Shown: positions 1 to 9,306, counted from the stretch's first letter. The stretch: 64,000 nucleotides of DNA from Allobranchiibius huperziae (GCF_013410455.1 NZ_JACCFW010000001.1:2930929-2994928), one strand, 5' to 3'. The notes: generated from the letters alone by a model not told the origin. Numbers and translations: made by a program.

Positions 1-256
1 TGAGCACCACCAGCGGCGCGCTGATGCCGTCGATGGCGAGGTGCAGCCGCATCCCGATGGCGGGCACCCACGAGTGGTCGATCGCCGGACGCTTCCAGAC
101 GGAGAGGAGGGCCGCGGCCAGCGCGACGACTGCGAGCGCGAGGGCGACGCCGTACGCCGCCGCGGTCGCGATCCGCAGGCGGCTGCGGTCGGCGGCGATC
201 AGTGCGACCCCACCGAGCAACGGTGCGAGTGGGGCGACGAGCAGGGCTGCTACCAC
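1..256 (-). CDS. nuoM: NADH-quinone oxidoreductase subunit M-like, second nuo set (partial, 5' end only)
   Basis: Reading leftwards from a GTG at 256, the frame stays open to the window edge (85 codons). It gives a hydrophobic antiporter-like N-terminus with the motif HLAIDGISAPLVVL, typical of the NuoM/NuoL/NuoN proton-channel family (lumenal loop before TM4). The start overlaps the end of the NuoL gene by 7 bases, so it belongs to the same operon. The rest lies outside the window. NuoM is the likeliest identity because it follows NuoL; NuoN cannot be excluded from 85 residues. Confidence 0.8.
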   Translation of the reverse strand, partial: MVAALLVAPLAPLLGGVALIAADRSRLRIATAAAYGVALALAVVALAAALLSVWKRPAIDHSWVPAIGMRLHLAIDGISAPLVVL

Positions 257-2271
257 AGGGATATCCCGATCAGGCCGACGGCGACGACACCGACGGCGAC
301 CGCGACCAGGCCGGCGGTCGGCGTGCCGTTCTGCAGCCGCGCGCCCGCTCCGGCGAGCCCACGCGCCCCCTTGGCGGTGGAGTGCACGCCGGTCTCCAGC
401 CCGCGCTCGCCGTCGGCCACCAGCCGCGCCAGCGCCAGCACCGGACGAGTGAGGGCGACGTAGACCCCGTCCATCCCGAGGCCGCGGTCGGCCCTGCTGC
501 GCAGGGTGATCGGCAGACGCGCAGCCGCGTCGCCGTACGGCGTGCCGAGGGACTGCACCCGGACGAAGACGGCGACGGCGGCCATGAGCAGCAGGGTGGC
601 GGCGATCAGCGCCCACGCCGGATGCGCCCAGTCCAGGTCGATCAAGGGGGTCGTCACCACGAGGCCGCCCACGACGGCGAGGATCGCGAGCACCCGCAGC
701 CCGAGCCGCGAAGCGGCGTCCGGCCGCGGGATCCGCTCCGGTTTCGGCTCGGGTTCGGGTTCGACGGGCACGGGGGCCGCCTGGCCCACCTCCCGGCCGC
801 GCCGGTCGACCTGCGCGCTGGTCACGAACAGCTCCACGATGCCCACCTCCTCGACGGTGACCGAGTCCTGCACGATCTCCAGCGCCTCGTGCCGCTCCAC
901 GACGGAGCGGTGGTCGAGGATCAGCCAGGCACGCATGCAGTAGGCGGCTGTCAGGGCGACCGAGAGTGCCAGCGCCACGAACGCGATCCGACTGACGCCG
1001 TCGCCGTCGACCGCGCGAGTGGCGGCCTCGTCGACGATCAGGTCCTTGCTGACGAAGCCCGCCATCGGGGGCACACCGGCGAGCGACAGCAGCCCGATCG
1101 CGACCAGGGCGCGGGTCGCGGGGTGGGCGCGGGTGGCGCCGGACATCCGCGCGACGACCGTGCCGCCGACCAGGACCGACAGCCAGCCGAAGACCAGGAA
1201 GAGCAGGGCCTTGAACATCGCGTGCGAGACCAGGTGGTTCAACGCCAGATCGCCCCGGTGGCCCACCGGCACGACCGCGATCCCGATCAGCATCAGACCG
1301 ACCTGGGAGACGGTGGACCAGGCGAGCAGCCGCTTGAGGTCGGTCTGGCAGTAGGCGAGGAAGCCGGCCAGCACGGTGGAGACCCCGGCGACCAGGACGA
1401 GGACGGTGCGCGCGGTGTCGGAGCGCTCGAGCAAGGGCAGCAGCCGGGCCAGGACGACGGTGCCGGCGGCGACCATGGTGGCCGCGTGGATGAGCGCCGA
1501 GGCGGGCGTCGGGCCCTCCATCGCGTCGGGCAGCCAGTCCTGGAACGGCACCTGCGCGGACTTGCCCGCGACGCCGACGATCACCGCGATGAGACCGCCG
1601 GTGAGCAGTGCCGAAGGGCGCGCCTGCCAGTGCGTGACGATCCCGGAGATGGCGGTGGTGTGGGCGCCGGTGGCGAGCAGGATCAGGCCGATCGCGAAGG
1701 GCGCGTCCGCCAGCCGGGTGACGAGGAACGCCTTGTACGCCGCCCGCCGGGCCTTCTCCCGCTCGCTGTCGTGGCCGATGAGCAGGTAGGAGCACCAGCC
1801 CATCAGCTCCCAGCCGACGACGGTGAGCAGCACGTCGTCGGACAGCACCACCAGCTGCATGGCGGCGGTGAAGAGGCTCACGGTGGCGGCGAACCCGGCG
1901 TACCGCGCGTCCTCGCGCAGATACCAGCGGGCGACCAGCTGGACGACGAGCGCGACCAGCGCGACGGTGACGGCGAGCAGCACGGCGAACCGGTCGACGC
2001 CGAGCCGCATCGGCGCCTGCAGCACCCGCCCCAGCGGCAGTGCGCCGACGGTGCCGCTGGACCCCTCGGCCGTGCCGCGCAGCTGTTGCACCATCAGCGC
2101 CGCAGCCGCGACCAGGCCGAGGAGCGAGCCGAGCAGGGCGATGACGAACGCGGGCACGCGGGCCCGGCGCACCAGCACCAGGGAGAGGCCGGCGGCCAGG
2201 GCCGGCAGCAGGACGATCAGCTGCGAGGGGTGCACCGGCCAGCCGCTGCTGTCGGTCAGCGTGTCGATCAC
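250..2271 (-). CDS. nuoL: NADH-quinone oxidoreductase subunit L, second nuo set
   Basis: 673-residue polytopic protein, the large proton-pumping antiporter-like subunit of complex I in the membrane arm. Visible family signatures include GWELMGWCSYLLIGHD, the lysine-bearing KSAQVPFQDWLPDAMEGPTP segment, [13 protein letters not shown], and KRLLAWSTVSQVGLM. A hydrophilic, proline/glutamate-rich linker (about residues 495-520) precedes the last membrane segments. GTG start at 2271 overlaps the NuoK stop (GTGA). The second, full-length NuoL in this window (36460-38406) shares the motifs but differs widely in sequence, so this is a paralogous set and not a recent duplicate. Confidence 0.93.
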   Translation of the reverse strand: MIDTLTDSSGWPVHPSQLIVLLPALAAGLSLVLVRRARVPAFVIALLGSLLGLVAAAALMVQQLRGTAEGSSGTVGALPLGRVLQAPMRLGVDRFAVLLAVTVALVALVVQLVARWYLREDARYAGFAATVSLFTAAMQLVVLSDDVLLTVVGWELMGWCSYLLIGHDSEREKARRAAYKAFLVTRLADAPFAIGLILLATGAHTTAISGIVTHWQARPSALLTGGLIAVIVGVAGKSAQVPFQDWLPDAMEGPTPASALIHAATMVAAGTVVLARLLPLLERSDTARTVLVLVAGVSTVLAGFLAYCQTDLKRLLAWSTVSQVGLMLIGIAVVPVGHRGDLALNHLVSHAMFKALLFLVFGWLSVLVGGTVVARMSGATRAHPATRALVAIGLLSLAGVPPMAGFVSKDLIVDEAATRAVDGDGVSRIAFVALALSVALTAAYCMRAWLILDHRSVVERHEALEIVQDSVTVEEVGIVELFVTSAQVDRRGREVGQAAPVPVEPEPEPKPERIPRPDAASRLGLRVLAILAVVGGLVVTTPLIDLDWAHPAWALIAATLLLMAAVAVFVRVQSLGTPYGDAAARLPITLRSRADRGLGMDGVYVALTRPVLALARLVADGERGLETGVHSTAKGARGLAGAGARLQNGTPTAGLVAVAVGVVAVGLIGISLW

Positions 2272-2576
2272 AGGTCGTCCTCACCTGCCACGGTCACGTC
2301 GATGTCACCGCGCGAACGGTAGACGGCCAGGATCACCGCGAGCGCGACGGCGATCTCGGCGGCCGCAATCGTGATCAGGAAGATGGTGAGCACGTGCCCG
2401 GCGCGGGCGGTGTCGCGGATGGTGGATCCGAAGGTGACGAAGAGCAGCCCGGCGGCGGCCAGCATCAACTCGACGCCGACCAGCACCAGCACCGCGTTGC
2501 GACGGGCCAGCACACCGAAGAGCCCGGTGCCGAAGAGGATCGCGACCAGCAGCAGCGGTGGCCAGAGGTGGATCAC
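2268..2576 (-). CDS. nuoK: NADH-quinone oxidoreductase subunit K, second nuo set
   Basis: 102-residue, three-helix membrane subunit homologous to MrpC. The motif GVELMLAAAGLLFVTF carries the conserved buried glutamate of TM2. The longer open frame upstream is an artefact; the GTG at 2576 sits in a 4-base GTGA overlap with the end of nuoJ and gives the family length. It works with NuoJ and NuoH at the base of the membrane arm. Confidence 0.92.
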   Translation of the reverse strand: MIHLWPPLLLVAILFGTGLFGVLARRNAVLVLVGVELMLAAAGLLFVTFGSTIRDTARAGHVLTIFLITIAAAEIAVALAVILAVYRSRGDIDVTVAGEDDL

Positions 2577-3106
2577 GAGTCCTCCCCGGTGCGGCGGGTC
2601 GCGCGCGCGGGCACCAGCGACCGGCTCATCGCCAGCGCCCCGACGAGCGCCGCGAGGAGCAGCAGCGACAGCAGCTCGAACGGCCAGACCCACGTGGAGA
2701 AGAGCATCCGGGCGAGCCCGTTCGTCGAGCCGCCGTGCACCCGCACGGTGCCGCCGCGGACGCCGGTGATGAGCACGATGCCGAGCAGGACCCCGGCGGA
2801 TCCGGCGATGACGAGGGCGACCGCGCGCTGCAGCAGCGGGGTGTCGTGGTCGTGGCTGCGGCCGATCGGCGCGCGGGTGAGCATGAGGGCGAAGAGCACC
2901 AGCACGACGATCGCGCCGACGTAGACCAGCAGCTGCACCAGCGCGACCAGCTCGGCACCGAGCACCAGGTAGCACCCGGCCAGGGTCGCGAGGCACACGA
3001 TCAGCCACAGCGCGGCGTGCATCAGGTGCCGGGTCGTGACCGCCGCGAGCCCACTGGCGGCGCAGAGGATTCCGAGGATCGAGAAGAAGATGTCGTACGT
3101 CGTCAC
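2573..3106 (-). CDS. nuoJ: NADH-quinone oxidoreductase subunit J, second nuo set
   Basis: 177-residue membrane protein with five predicted hydrophobic segments. The segment [20 protein letters not shown] is the TM3 signature of NuoJ, the pi-bulge helix region in complex I. GTG start at 3106 overlaps the nuoI stop by four bases; upstream in-frame sequence is the antisense-like shadow of nuoI. It is much shorter than the 265-residue NuoJ of the main operon, which carries a long C-terminal tail. Confidence 0.92.
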   Translation of the reverse strand: MTTYDIFFSILGILCAASGLAAVTTRHLMHAALWLIVCLATLAGCYLVLGAELVALVQLLVYVGAIVVLVLFALMLTRAPIGRSHDHDTPLLQRAVALVIAGSAGVLLGIVLITGVRGGTVRVHGGSTNGLARMLFSTWVWPFELLSLLLLAALVGALAMSRSLVPARATRRTGEDS

Positions 3107-3651
3107 GGCGCCGGCTGCTCCGTCTCCGGAGGTTCCGTGGATCCACCGACGTGAGACGGCTGGGGTGAGGTGGGCGCGCCCTGATCCAGCGCGGGCGGCG
3201 CGGGGACCGTGGCCATCCACTGGCCCAGCCGGTCCTTCTCGTGCAGCAGGTCGCGGATGTCGGTCTCGGCGTACTCGAACTCCGGGCTCCAGAAGAGCGC
3301 GTCGAACGGGCAGACCTCGATGCAGATGCCGCAGTACATGCAGAGGCTGAAGTCGATGGCGAAGCGGTCGAGCACGTTCTCCTTGCGCTCGCGCCCGCCC
3401 TCGGTGGTCGGGGGCACCGTCTCCTTGTGGGAGTCGATGTAGATGCACCAGTCCGGGCACTCCCGCGCACAGAGCATGCAGGAGGTGCAGTTGGACTCCT
3501 CCAGGGCGATCACTCCGCGCGAGCGCGGTGGCAGCCGCGGTGAGACGTCGGGGTACTCCTGGGTGTGCGCGTGCTTGGTCATCGCCCGCGCGGTGGTGCC
3601 CATGCCCTTGAGCAGTCCGGGGACGAAGCCCTTCTTGTCCTGATCGGTCAT
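3103..3651 (-). CDS. nuoI: NADH-quinone oxidoreductase subunit I (2x[4Fe-4S]), second nuo set
   Basis: 182 residues with two ferredoxin-type motifs, [12 protein letters not shown] and [12 protein letters not shown], ligating the N6a/N6b clusters that pass electrons to NuoB. ATG start at 3651 overlaps nuoH by four bases. The C-terminal tail is short and proline-rich. Since no NuoE/F/G homologues accompany it, this subunit would be the natural entry point for electrons from a soluble donor such as ferredoxin (inference). Confidence 0.93.
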   Translation of the reverse strand: MTDQDKKGFVPGLLKGMGTTARAMTKHAHTQEYPDVSPRLPPRSRGVIALEESNCTSCMLCARECPDWCIYIDSHKETVPPTTEGGRERKENVLDRFAIDFSLCMYCGICIEVCPFDALFWSPEFEYAETDIRDLLHEKDRLGQWMATVPAPPALDQGAPTSPQPSHVGGSTEPPETEQPAP

Positions 3652-4607
3652 GTCGTCAGCACCACCCCTGCAGCGGTCAGCACGATCTGCAGCAGCGCCA
3701 GGGGCACGAGCCCGAGCCAGGCGACCCGCTGCAGCTGGTCTTCACGCAGCCTCGGCCACGACATCCGCATCCACAGGATGATCACGGCGAAGAAGAACCC
3801 CTTGAGCAGCACCCAGAACGGACCGATCTGGTGGTCGAAGGGGCCGGTCCAGCCGCCCAGGTAGAGCACGGCGAGCAGCAGCGAGACCACCACGATGCCG
3901 GCGTACTCGGCGAGCAGGAAGAGGGCGAACCGCAGGCCGGTGTACTCCGTCCACGGACCCATCACGACCTCGGAGTCCGCGACCGGCATGTCGAACGGCG
4001 GACGCTGCAGCTCCGCGGTGCCCGCGACCAGGAAGACGATCGCCCCCGGCAGCTGCCACAGCAGCCACCACGGGGTCCACGCGTGGGCGATCGAGACCAG
4101 GGAGAAGGATCCGGCGGCCATCGCGAACGAGGCGCCCGCGAGGATCAGCGGCACCTCGTAGGAGACGAGCTGGGCCGCGGAGCGCAGGCCGCCGATGAGC
4201 GCGTACTTGTTGCCGCTGGACCACCCGGCCATCAGCGTGCCCACCGTGCCGATCGCGCCGACCGCGAGCACCCAGAGCAGGCTGCCGGTGATCCCGGCGG
4301 CGACCAGGTGCGGCCCGAACGGGATGACCGCGAGCGCGAGCAGGTAGGACACGATGCCGAGCGCGGGCGCGAGACGGAAGACCGGCTTGTCGGCGGCGAG
4401 CGGGACGATGTCCTCCTTCTGGGTGAACTTCACCCCGTCCGCGACCAGCTGCGCCCAGCCGTGGAAGCCGCCGGCGTACATCGGGCCGAGGCGTCCCTGC
4501 ATGTGCGCCATCAGCTTGTGCTCGGTCTGCCCGACGAGCAGCGGCAGCACGAGGAACCCGATCAGCACGCACAGCGACCGCAGCACGACCTCGCCGAACG
4601 TGCTCAC
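3648..4607 (-). CDS. nuoH: NADH-quinone oxidoreductase subunit H, second nuo set
   Basis: 319-residue, about eight-helix membrane subunit that forms much of the quinone channel. Conserved features are ERK-like [20 protein letters not shown] near residue 27, [12 protein letters not shown], and the acidic loop [26 protein letters not shown]. The usual loop reads ETNRxPFDLxExExE; here it is [15 protein letters not shown], so some acidic residues are altered. GTG start at 4607 overlaps the nuoC stop. Confidence 0.92.
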   Translation of the reverse strand: MSTFGEVVLRSLCVLIGFLVLPLLVGQTEHKLMAHMQGRLGPMYAGGFHGWAQLVADGVKFTQKEDIVPLAADKPVFRLAPALGIVSYLLALAVIPFGPHLVAAGITGSLLWVLAVGAIGTVGTLMAGWSSGNKYALIGGLRSAAQLVSYEVPLILAGASFAMAAGSFSLVSIAHAWTPWWLLWQLPGAIVFLVAGTAELQRPPFDMPVADSEVVMGPWTEYTGLRFALFLLAEYAGIVVVSLLLAVLYLGGWTGPFDHQIGPFWVLLKGFFFAVIILWMRMSWPRLREDQLQRVAWLGLVPLALLQIVLTAAGVVLTT

Positions 4608-5158
4608 CGTGGACCCCAGGTGGGGTCGGGGATGCCGGGCGGCTGCATCCGGCGGCGCGGCGCGCGTGCCGGTTTGGCGTCGGTCTTCGCCGGTTCGGCC
4701 TGACCGGTCGGGGTGTCAGCTGGGTCCTTGGCGCCCGGCCACGGCTTGCTGACCCGGGCGGTCAGCACGAAGGACTTGCGCAGCGGGGTGCCGACGAACC
4801 CGTCCGGCAGCAGCAGCGGCCGCAGACCCAGGCCGGTGCCGTCGTCGAATCCGTCGAAGGGGATGCCGAACATCTCGTGGGTCTCACGCTCGTGCCACGC
4901 CGCACCGCGCCACAGACCGGTGCAGCTGGGCACCGCTTCACCGTCGGGCACCGTTGTCGTGACGAGGGTTTCGCGCAGGGCACCGGGCGTCGGGTCGTAG
5001 AGGTGCGCGACGATGTCGAAGCCCGGCTCGTCGGCGCGGTCGGTCTCGTCGACCGCCGTCAGGAAGTCGAACATCGCGAAACCGCCGCTGCGCGCGTCAC
5101 GCAGCGTGTCGGTCCAGTCCGCGAGAGCGCAGCGGACGGTGGGGATCTCGTCGGTCAC
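4604..5158 (-). CDS. nuoC: NADH-quinone oxidoreductase subunit C-like, second nuo set
   Basis: 184-residue soluble subunit of the NuoC (30 kDa) family, recognised by [18 protein letters not shown], which matches the WHERExxDMFGI signature. In normal complexes NuoC partners NuoD; here the next gene is nuoH directly and no nuoD is present. The C-terminus, after the core (about residue 140), is basic and proline/alanine-rich. GTG start at 5158 lies in a GTGA overlap with the nuoB stop; the longer upstream frame is spurious. Confidence 0.88.
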   Translation of the reverse strand: MTDEIPTVRCALADWTDTLRDARSGGFAMFDFLTAVDETDRADEPGFDIVAHLYDPTPGALRETLVTTTVPDGEAVPSCTGLWRGAAWHERETHEMFGIPFDGFDDGTGLGLRPLLLPDGFVGTPLRKSFVLTARVSKPWPGAKDPADTPTGQAEPAKTDAKPARAPRRRMQPPGIPDPTWGPR

Positions 5159-5751
5159 GAGCCGGCCTCCGGGGGTGCCGGAGGTGCGACCAGCGGGCGA
5201 CTCACCTCGGCCGCGGTGGCGCGGCGACCGGCGTACGGACCGAGCTTCTCGCGCAGCGACGCGGTGCTGGGGCGCTCGCTCGCGATGCGGTCCTGCAGCG
5301 CGAGGATGCCCTGCAGGAGCGCCTCGGGCCGCGGCGGGCAGCCGGGCACGTAGACGTCGACGGGGATCAGCTGATCGACGCCCTTGGTGACGCAGTAGGA
5401 GTCCCAGTACGGCCCGCCGGAGTTGGAGCAGGCGCCGAACGAGATCACGTACTTCGGCTCGGGCATCTGGTCGTAGAGCCGGCGGATGGCGGGCGCCATC
5501 TTGTCGGTGACCGTGCCCGAGACGACCATCAGGTCGGCCTGCCGCGGACCCGGAGCGAACGGGATGACGCCGAGGCGGATGAAGTCGTGACGGGCCATGG
5601 AGGCTGCGATGAACTCGATGGCGCAGCAGGCGAGCCCGAAGTTGAAGACCCACAGGGAGTAGCGGCGGCCCCAGTTCAGCACCAGGCGCATCGGCTTGGG
5701 TGCGGCTACCTGCGCGGGGCCGACGCGCGGCAGGGGGAGATCGGTCGTCAT
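5155..5751 (-). CDS. nuoB: NADH-quinone oxidoreductase subunit B, second nuo set
   Basis: 198 residues. All four ligands of the N2 [4Fe-4S] cluster are visible: the tandem cysteines of [11 protein letters not shown], the cysteine of [16 protein letters not shown], and that of [13 protein letters not shown]2 is the last carrier before quinone, so the protein looks catalytically competent. ATG start at 5751 is preceded by GAGGGGAG. It retains roughly half identity with the main-operon NuoB by eye. Confidence 0.93.
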   Translation of the reverse strand: MTTDLPLPRVGPAQVAAPKPMRLVLNWGRRYSLWVFNFGLACCAIEFIAASMARHDFIRLGVIPFAPGPRQADLMVVSGTVTDKMAPAIRRLYDQMPEPKYVISFGACSNSGGPYWDSYCVTKGVDQLIPVDVYVPGCPPRPEALLQGILALQDRIASERPSTASLREKLGPYAGRRATAAEVSRPLVAPPAPPEAGS

Positions 5752-5764
5752 GGCGGCTCCCCTC

Positions 5765-6145
5765 TCAGTTGTCGAGCGTCCAGCGCAGCAGCCCGCGCCG
5801 GGCGGCGTGCGCCAGGCCGACCAGGATGACGGCCGCGAAGATGCCCATCTCCAGCAGGCTGGCGCGGTTGATGGCCTTGTCCCGCAGTACGAGCGCCCAG
5901 GGGAAGAGGAAGACGGAGTCGACCGCGAAGACCAGGTAGAGGAACGCGAACGTCATGTAGCGCACGTGGGTCTGCGCCCAGCCGCCCGCGACCGGGTCGA
6001 CGCCCGACTCGTACGTCGATGCCTTGGCCTGGCTGGGCGCGCGCGGCGCGAGCAGGCGCCGGGCCAGCATGGCGGCGACGAAGAGCAGCACGCCGGCCGC
6101 CGTCACCCCGGCGAGTACGAGGTACCCGCTCAACCCAGAACTCAC
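5765..6145 (-). CDS. nuoA: NADH-quinone oxidoreductase subunit A, second nuo set
   Basis: 126-residue, three-helix membrane subunit. The motif [13 protein letters not shown] corresponds to the cysteine-containing YECGxxP loop of NuoA, but the cysteine is serine here, while the main-operon copy has [27 protein letters not shown] is the TM2 signature. First gene of the operon; the GTG at 6145 gives the family length, while upstream in-frame codons lack membrane character. Confidence 0.9.
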   Translation of the reverse strand: MSSGLSGYLVLAGVTAAGVLLFVAAMLARRLLAPRAPSQAKASTYESGVDPVAGGWAQTHVRYMTFAFLYLVFAVDSVFLFPWALVLRDKAINRASLLEMGIFAAVILVGLAHAARRGLLRWTLDN

Positions 6146-6239
6146 GGTCCGCAGCCTAACGAGCGGGGGTCTCCGCGTTCGGCACCGTCCATTTCCCGTG
6201 TCGCCGCCCGCTCTCGCGCTCAGGTGTGATGATGCGCGG

Positions 6240-7334
6240 ATGAGCGATCTGGAGTCGATCGAGGACCGGCTCACGGCGTGGTCGCAGGAGTACGCCGACC
6301 TGCCGCTCTACAGCTCCATCACCGCGAACGCCGCCCGCGACGACGAGGTGGCGGGGCTGTTGCTGTCGGCTCAGCCCGGCCAGGCGCGCCCCGTGCTCCT
6401 CCTGGCGGCCCTGCACGACCTCGTACTCGATCACCCCGGTCTGCCCGTCGCCCAGTGGTATCCGAGCGTGGTCGGGCCGGACGCGGTGGCGACGGGAGAC
6501 CCGTGGCCAGAAGTGCGCGACGCGGCCATGGCACACGCCGACCGGCTGCGCGAGGTCATCGCGACCCGCTCCACCCAGACCAACGAGGTCAACCGCTGCG
6601 TCTACCTGGCCGCGCTGCTGCAGCGCGCCTGCACGGACGTGCCCGATCTGCCGGTCGGGCTGGTGGAGATCGGCGCCAGTGCCGGGTTGCTGCTGGGCAT
6701 CGACCGCTACCGCACGACGATCGAGACGCCTGGCGACTCGCACGGTGAGCGGGCGGCGTACGGGCCGGCGGACTCCAACGTGCAGTGCCTGGGCGAGGAC
6801 CGCTCCGCCCGACCTGCCGGCGGGTTGCGACTCCCGGCGATCGCGAGCGCCCGCGGCATCGACCTGCACCCCGTCGACCTGTCCGACGAGTCCGCCGTGC
6901 GGTGGCTGGCCGCGTGCCTGTGGCCGGAGGTGCCGGGCCGGTACGAACGGTTCACCGCAGCCGTGGACCTGCTGCGCGCCGATCCGCCGGCCGTCGATCG
7001 CGGCGACATGATCGACGACCTGCCGGCCACCCTGGCACGAGCGGGCGGCGACCACCTCGTGCTCTTCAGCTCCTGGGCGCTGACGTACGTCGAGCGGTCC
7101 CGCCGTCCGCTGGTGGCGCGCCATCTGGCCGCCGCGGCCCGTGACGGGCGACCGGTCAGCTGGATCACCGCCGAGCCGCCGCGCTGCATGCCCGAGGTCG
7201 AGCTGCCGCCGCATCTGCGGGACGCGCAGGGCGGCACGGTGCTGGGGGCCCGCCGCTGGCGCGACGGGGCGGAGTTGGAGCCGGCGTACTGGGGCACCGC
7301 CCATCCGCACGGTCACTGGTTCGACTTCGCCTGA
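6240..7334 (+). CDS. DUF2332 domain-containing protein
   Basis: 364-residue cytosolic protein of the actinobacterial DUF2332 family (function unknown). Typical features are the N-terminal SPLYSxI-like LPLYSSITANAARDDEV, TQTNEVNRC around residue 115, VEIGASAGLLLGIDRY, and a C-terminal HGHWFDF ending. The GASAGLLL stretch resembles a methyltransferase-like glycine motif, but I see no further support for catalysis. ATG at 6240 was chosen since upstream codons overlap the divergent nuoA promoter. Its 3' end is 15 bases from a 62-bp palindrome shared with another locus. Confidence 0.85.
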   Translation: MSDLESIEDRLTAWSQEYADLPLYSSITANAARDDEVAGLLLSAQPGQARPVLLLAALHDLVLDHPGLPVAQWYPSVVGPDAVATGDPWPEVRDAAMAHADRLREVIATRSTQTNEVNRCVYLAALLQRACTDVPDLPVGLVEIGASAGLLLGIDRYRTTIETPGDSHGERAAYGPADSNVQCLGEDRSARPAGGLRLPAIASARGIDLHPVDLSDESAVRWLAACLWPEVPGRYERFTAAVDLLRADPPAVDRGDMIDDLPATLARAGGDHLVLFSSWALTYVERSRRPLVARHLAAAARDGRPVSWITAEPPRCMPEVELPPHLRDAQGGTVLGARRWRDGAELEPAYWGTAHPHGHWFDFA

Positions 7335-7348
7335 CTGCGCACCTGAGC

Positions 7349-7410
7349 CTGACGGCGTTTGCGTTCGTTGACGGCGTTCGAACACCGTCAACGAACGCGA
7401 ACACCGTCAG
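7349..7410. repeat. 62-bp palindromic repeat, family A copy 1
   Basis: Two 31-base halves (7349-7379 and 7380-7410) are inverted copies with three mismatches, so nearly the whole element can fold into one hairpin. A second copy lies at 30840-30901. This copy sits between two convergent genes (DUF2332 and the Lrp regulator), where it could act as a bidirectional terminator or REP-like element. Confidence 0.85.
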
Positions 7411-7432
7411 CGTGCTTGCCCGACCGGCCTGA

Positions 7433-7957
7433 TCACCCGGGGTGGGTGTGCCGGGTCTGAGCACGGCCGGCGACGTGCTCGAAGATCAGGGTGGTCTCGG
7501 TGAGGGCCACGTCCTGGGAGGCGCTGAGGTTGTCGACCACGAAGTTGCTGAGCGCGGAGGGCGATTCGCATGCCACGTGCAGCTGGAAGTCGTTGGCGCC
7601 CGCCAGGAAGTACACGTTCAGCACCCCCGGCAGCGCCGCCAGCCGACCGGTGAGCTCCCTGATCCGCGAACGCGATCCGGCGCGCAGCCGGACCGAGACG
7701 AACGCCTGGATCGGGCGTCCGATCGCCTCCGGATCGATGTCCGCGTGGTAGCCGCGGATCACCCCGCGCTCACGCAACAGCCGCACCCGGTTGAGGCAGG
7801 TGGACGGCGCGATGCCGGCCGCGCGCGCCAGGGCCTTGTTGGCCATCCGGGCGTCCGCCGCGAGCAGTCCGAGCAGCACCTGATCGGTGTCGTCCAGCGG
7901 CGCCGCGCTGTGACCCACACCACCGGACCGAACTTCCTTCATCAACACCCGTCCCAT
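7433..7957 (-). CDS. Lrp/AsnC-family transcriptional regulator (AldR-like)
   Basis: 174 residues: an AsnC-type helix-turn-helix near residues 22-66 (DQVLLGLLAADARMANKALA, GIAPSTCLNRVRLLRERGVI) followed by the RAM/AsnC ligand-binding domain (IQAFVSVRL, VYFLAGANDFQLHV). Divergent from alanine dehydrogenase with 126 bases between starts. In mycobacteria the equivalent regulator, AldR, controls ald in response to alanine, so the same role is inferred here. An alternative ATG at 7942 has a slightly better upstream purine run, so the first five residues are uncertain. Confidence 0.9.
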   Translation of the reverse strand: MGRVLMKEVRSGGVGHSAAPLDDTDQVLLGLLAADARMANKALARAAGIAPSTCLNRVRLLRERGVIRGYHADIDPEAIGRPIQAFVSVRLRAGSRSRIRELTGRLAALPGVLNVYFLAGANDFQLHVACESPSALSNFVVDNLSASQDVALTETTLIFEHVAGRAQTRHTHPG

Positions 7958-7965
7958 GGCAGCAG

Positions 7966-8014
7966 AATCGACAGAAGTTCATCCCGCCGCGACTCTGGCG
8001 AATAATCGACAGAA
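7966..8014. promoter_or_regulatory. 11-bp direct repeats in the lrp-ald divergent region
   Basis: The sequence AATCGACAGAA occurs at 7966-7976 and again, identically, at 8004-8014, with 38 bases between starts. Lrp-family octamers often bind regularly spaced direct or imperfect repeats, so this is a candidate operator for the neighbouring regulator. The assignment is inference from position and repetition only. Confidence 0.45.
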
Positions 8015-8083
8015 TCCTAGCGTTGCGACCCGTCCAAGTTCGATCCTGGAACGACGAGTTGTCATCGACCCAGGAGGATCACC

Positions 8084-9199
8084 GTGCGCGTCGGCGTACC
8101 CAAGGAAGTCAAGAACCACGAGTACCGGGTGGCCATCACCCCGATCGGCGTGCACGAGCTGGTCACGCAGGGCCACGACGTCTGCATCGAGAAGGGTGCC
8201 GGCGTGGGCTCCTCGATCCACGACGAGGAGTACGTCGCGGCCGGTGCGAAGATCATCGACTCCGCCGATGACGTGTGGGCCGACGCCGAGATGATCCTCA
8301 AGGTCAAGGAGCCGGTGGAGCAGGAGTACCACCGCATGCGCGAGGGCCAGCTGCTCTTCACCTACCTGCACCTGGCCGCCGACAAGCCGCTCACCGACGA
8401 GCTGCTGAGGCGCAAGGTCACCGGCATCGCGTACGAGACGGTGCAGCTGCCCTCCGGCGGCCTGCCGCTGCTCTACCCGATGTCCGAGGTCGCCGGGTGC
8501 CTCGCACCGCAGGTCGGCGCGCACTCCCTCATGAAGGCGCAGGGCGGTCGCGGCGTGCTCATGGGCGGCGTCGGCGGCGTCGCCAACGCCAAGGTCGTCG
8601 TCATCGGCGCGGGTGTCTCCGGCCAGAACGCCGCGAACATCGCGCTCGGCATGGGCGCCGACGTCACGATGCTCGACACCGACCTGGACAAGCTGCGGAT
8701 GTCGTTCTGGCGCTACAGCAACCGGGTGCACGGGCTGGCGTCGTCGTCGCTGGCGATCCGCCAGCAGCTGCTGGAGGCCGACATGGTCATCGGTGCGGTG
8801 CTCATCCCGGGCGCGCGCGCCCCGAAGCTGGTCACCAACGAGCTGGTCTCGCAGATGAAGCCCGGCTCGGTGCTCGTCGACATCGCGGTCGACCAGGGCG
8901 GCTGCTTCGAGGACACCCACCCGACCACGCACGCCGACCCGACGTACATGGTGCACGACTCGGTCTTCTATTGCGTCGCGAACATGCCCGGTGCGGTGCC
9001 GAACACCTCGACGTACGCGCTCACCAACGCGACGCTGCCCTACACGGTCGCGCTCGCCCGCAAGGGCTGGCAGCAGGCCTGCCGCGACGACCACTCGCTC
9101 GCGCTGGGGCTCAACACGTACGACGGCTCGCTCACCAACGCCCCGGTCGCCGAGGCGCACGGGCTGACCTCGACCTCGGTGGAGGACGCCATCGCCTGA
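8084..9199 (+). CDS. ald: alanine dehydrogenase
   Basis: 371 residues, the normal family length. It catalyses NAD-dependent reversible oxidative deamination of L-alanine to pyruvate and ammonia in the cytosol. The N-terminus [20 protein letters not shown] is diagnostic; the Rossmann motif [14 protein letters not shown] is near residue 170, and the catalytic lysine/histidine region is [14 protein letters not shown] and LHLAADK. GTG start at 8084 follows a strong AGGAGG (8072-8077). Located divergently from an AldR-like regulator. Confidence 0.97.
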   Translation: MRVGVPKEVKNHEYRVAITPIGVHELVTQGHDVCIEKGAGVGSSIHDEEYVAAGAKIIDSADDVWADAEMILKVKEPVEQEYHRMREGQLLFTYLHLAADKPLTDELLRRKVTGIAYETVQLPSGGLPLLYPMSEVAGCLAPQVGAHSLMKAQGGRGVLMGGVGGVANAKVVVIGAGVSGQNAANIALGMGADVTMLDTDLDKLRMSFWRYSNRVHGLASSSLAIRQQLLEADMVIGAVLIPGARAPKLVTNELVSQMKPGSVLVDIAVDQGGCFEDTHPTTHADPTYMVHDSVFYCVANMPGAVPNTSTYALTNATLPYTVALARKGWQQACRDDHSLALGLNTYDGSLTNAPVAEAHGLTSTSVEDAIA

Positions 9200-9221
9200 C
9201 CTGCACCGACTGCAGCGACCG

Positions 9222-9301
9222 ACATGCAGTTCGTGGTCTCGTCGTCGGTCGATCCGCGCAGCCGCGCGGATCGACCGGTGGCGGCGCCGCGGACTGCATG
9301 T
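9222..9301. terminator. Nested palindrome between ald and ureA
   Basis: A perfect 13-bp hairpin (9247-9259 with 9264-9276, 4-base loop) is nested within outer 9-bp arms ACATGCAGT (9222-9230) and ACTGCATGT (9293-9301). It starts 23 bases after the ald stop, consistent with a factor-independent-like stop signal, although no T-run follows. No second copy was seen in the window. Confidence 0.55.
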
Positions 9302-9306
9302 TCGTC

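Noticed and set aside
202-2322. 706-codon plus-strand open frame
   Set aside because: It is antisense to nuoL; composition is Arg/Gly/Asp/Gln-rich with no domain pattern, the typical shadow of a GC-rich membrane-protein gene.
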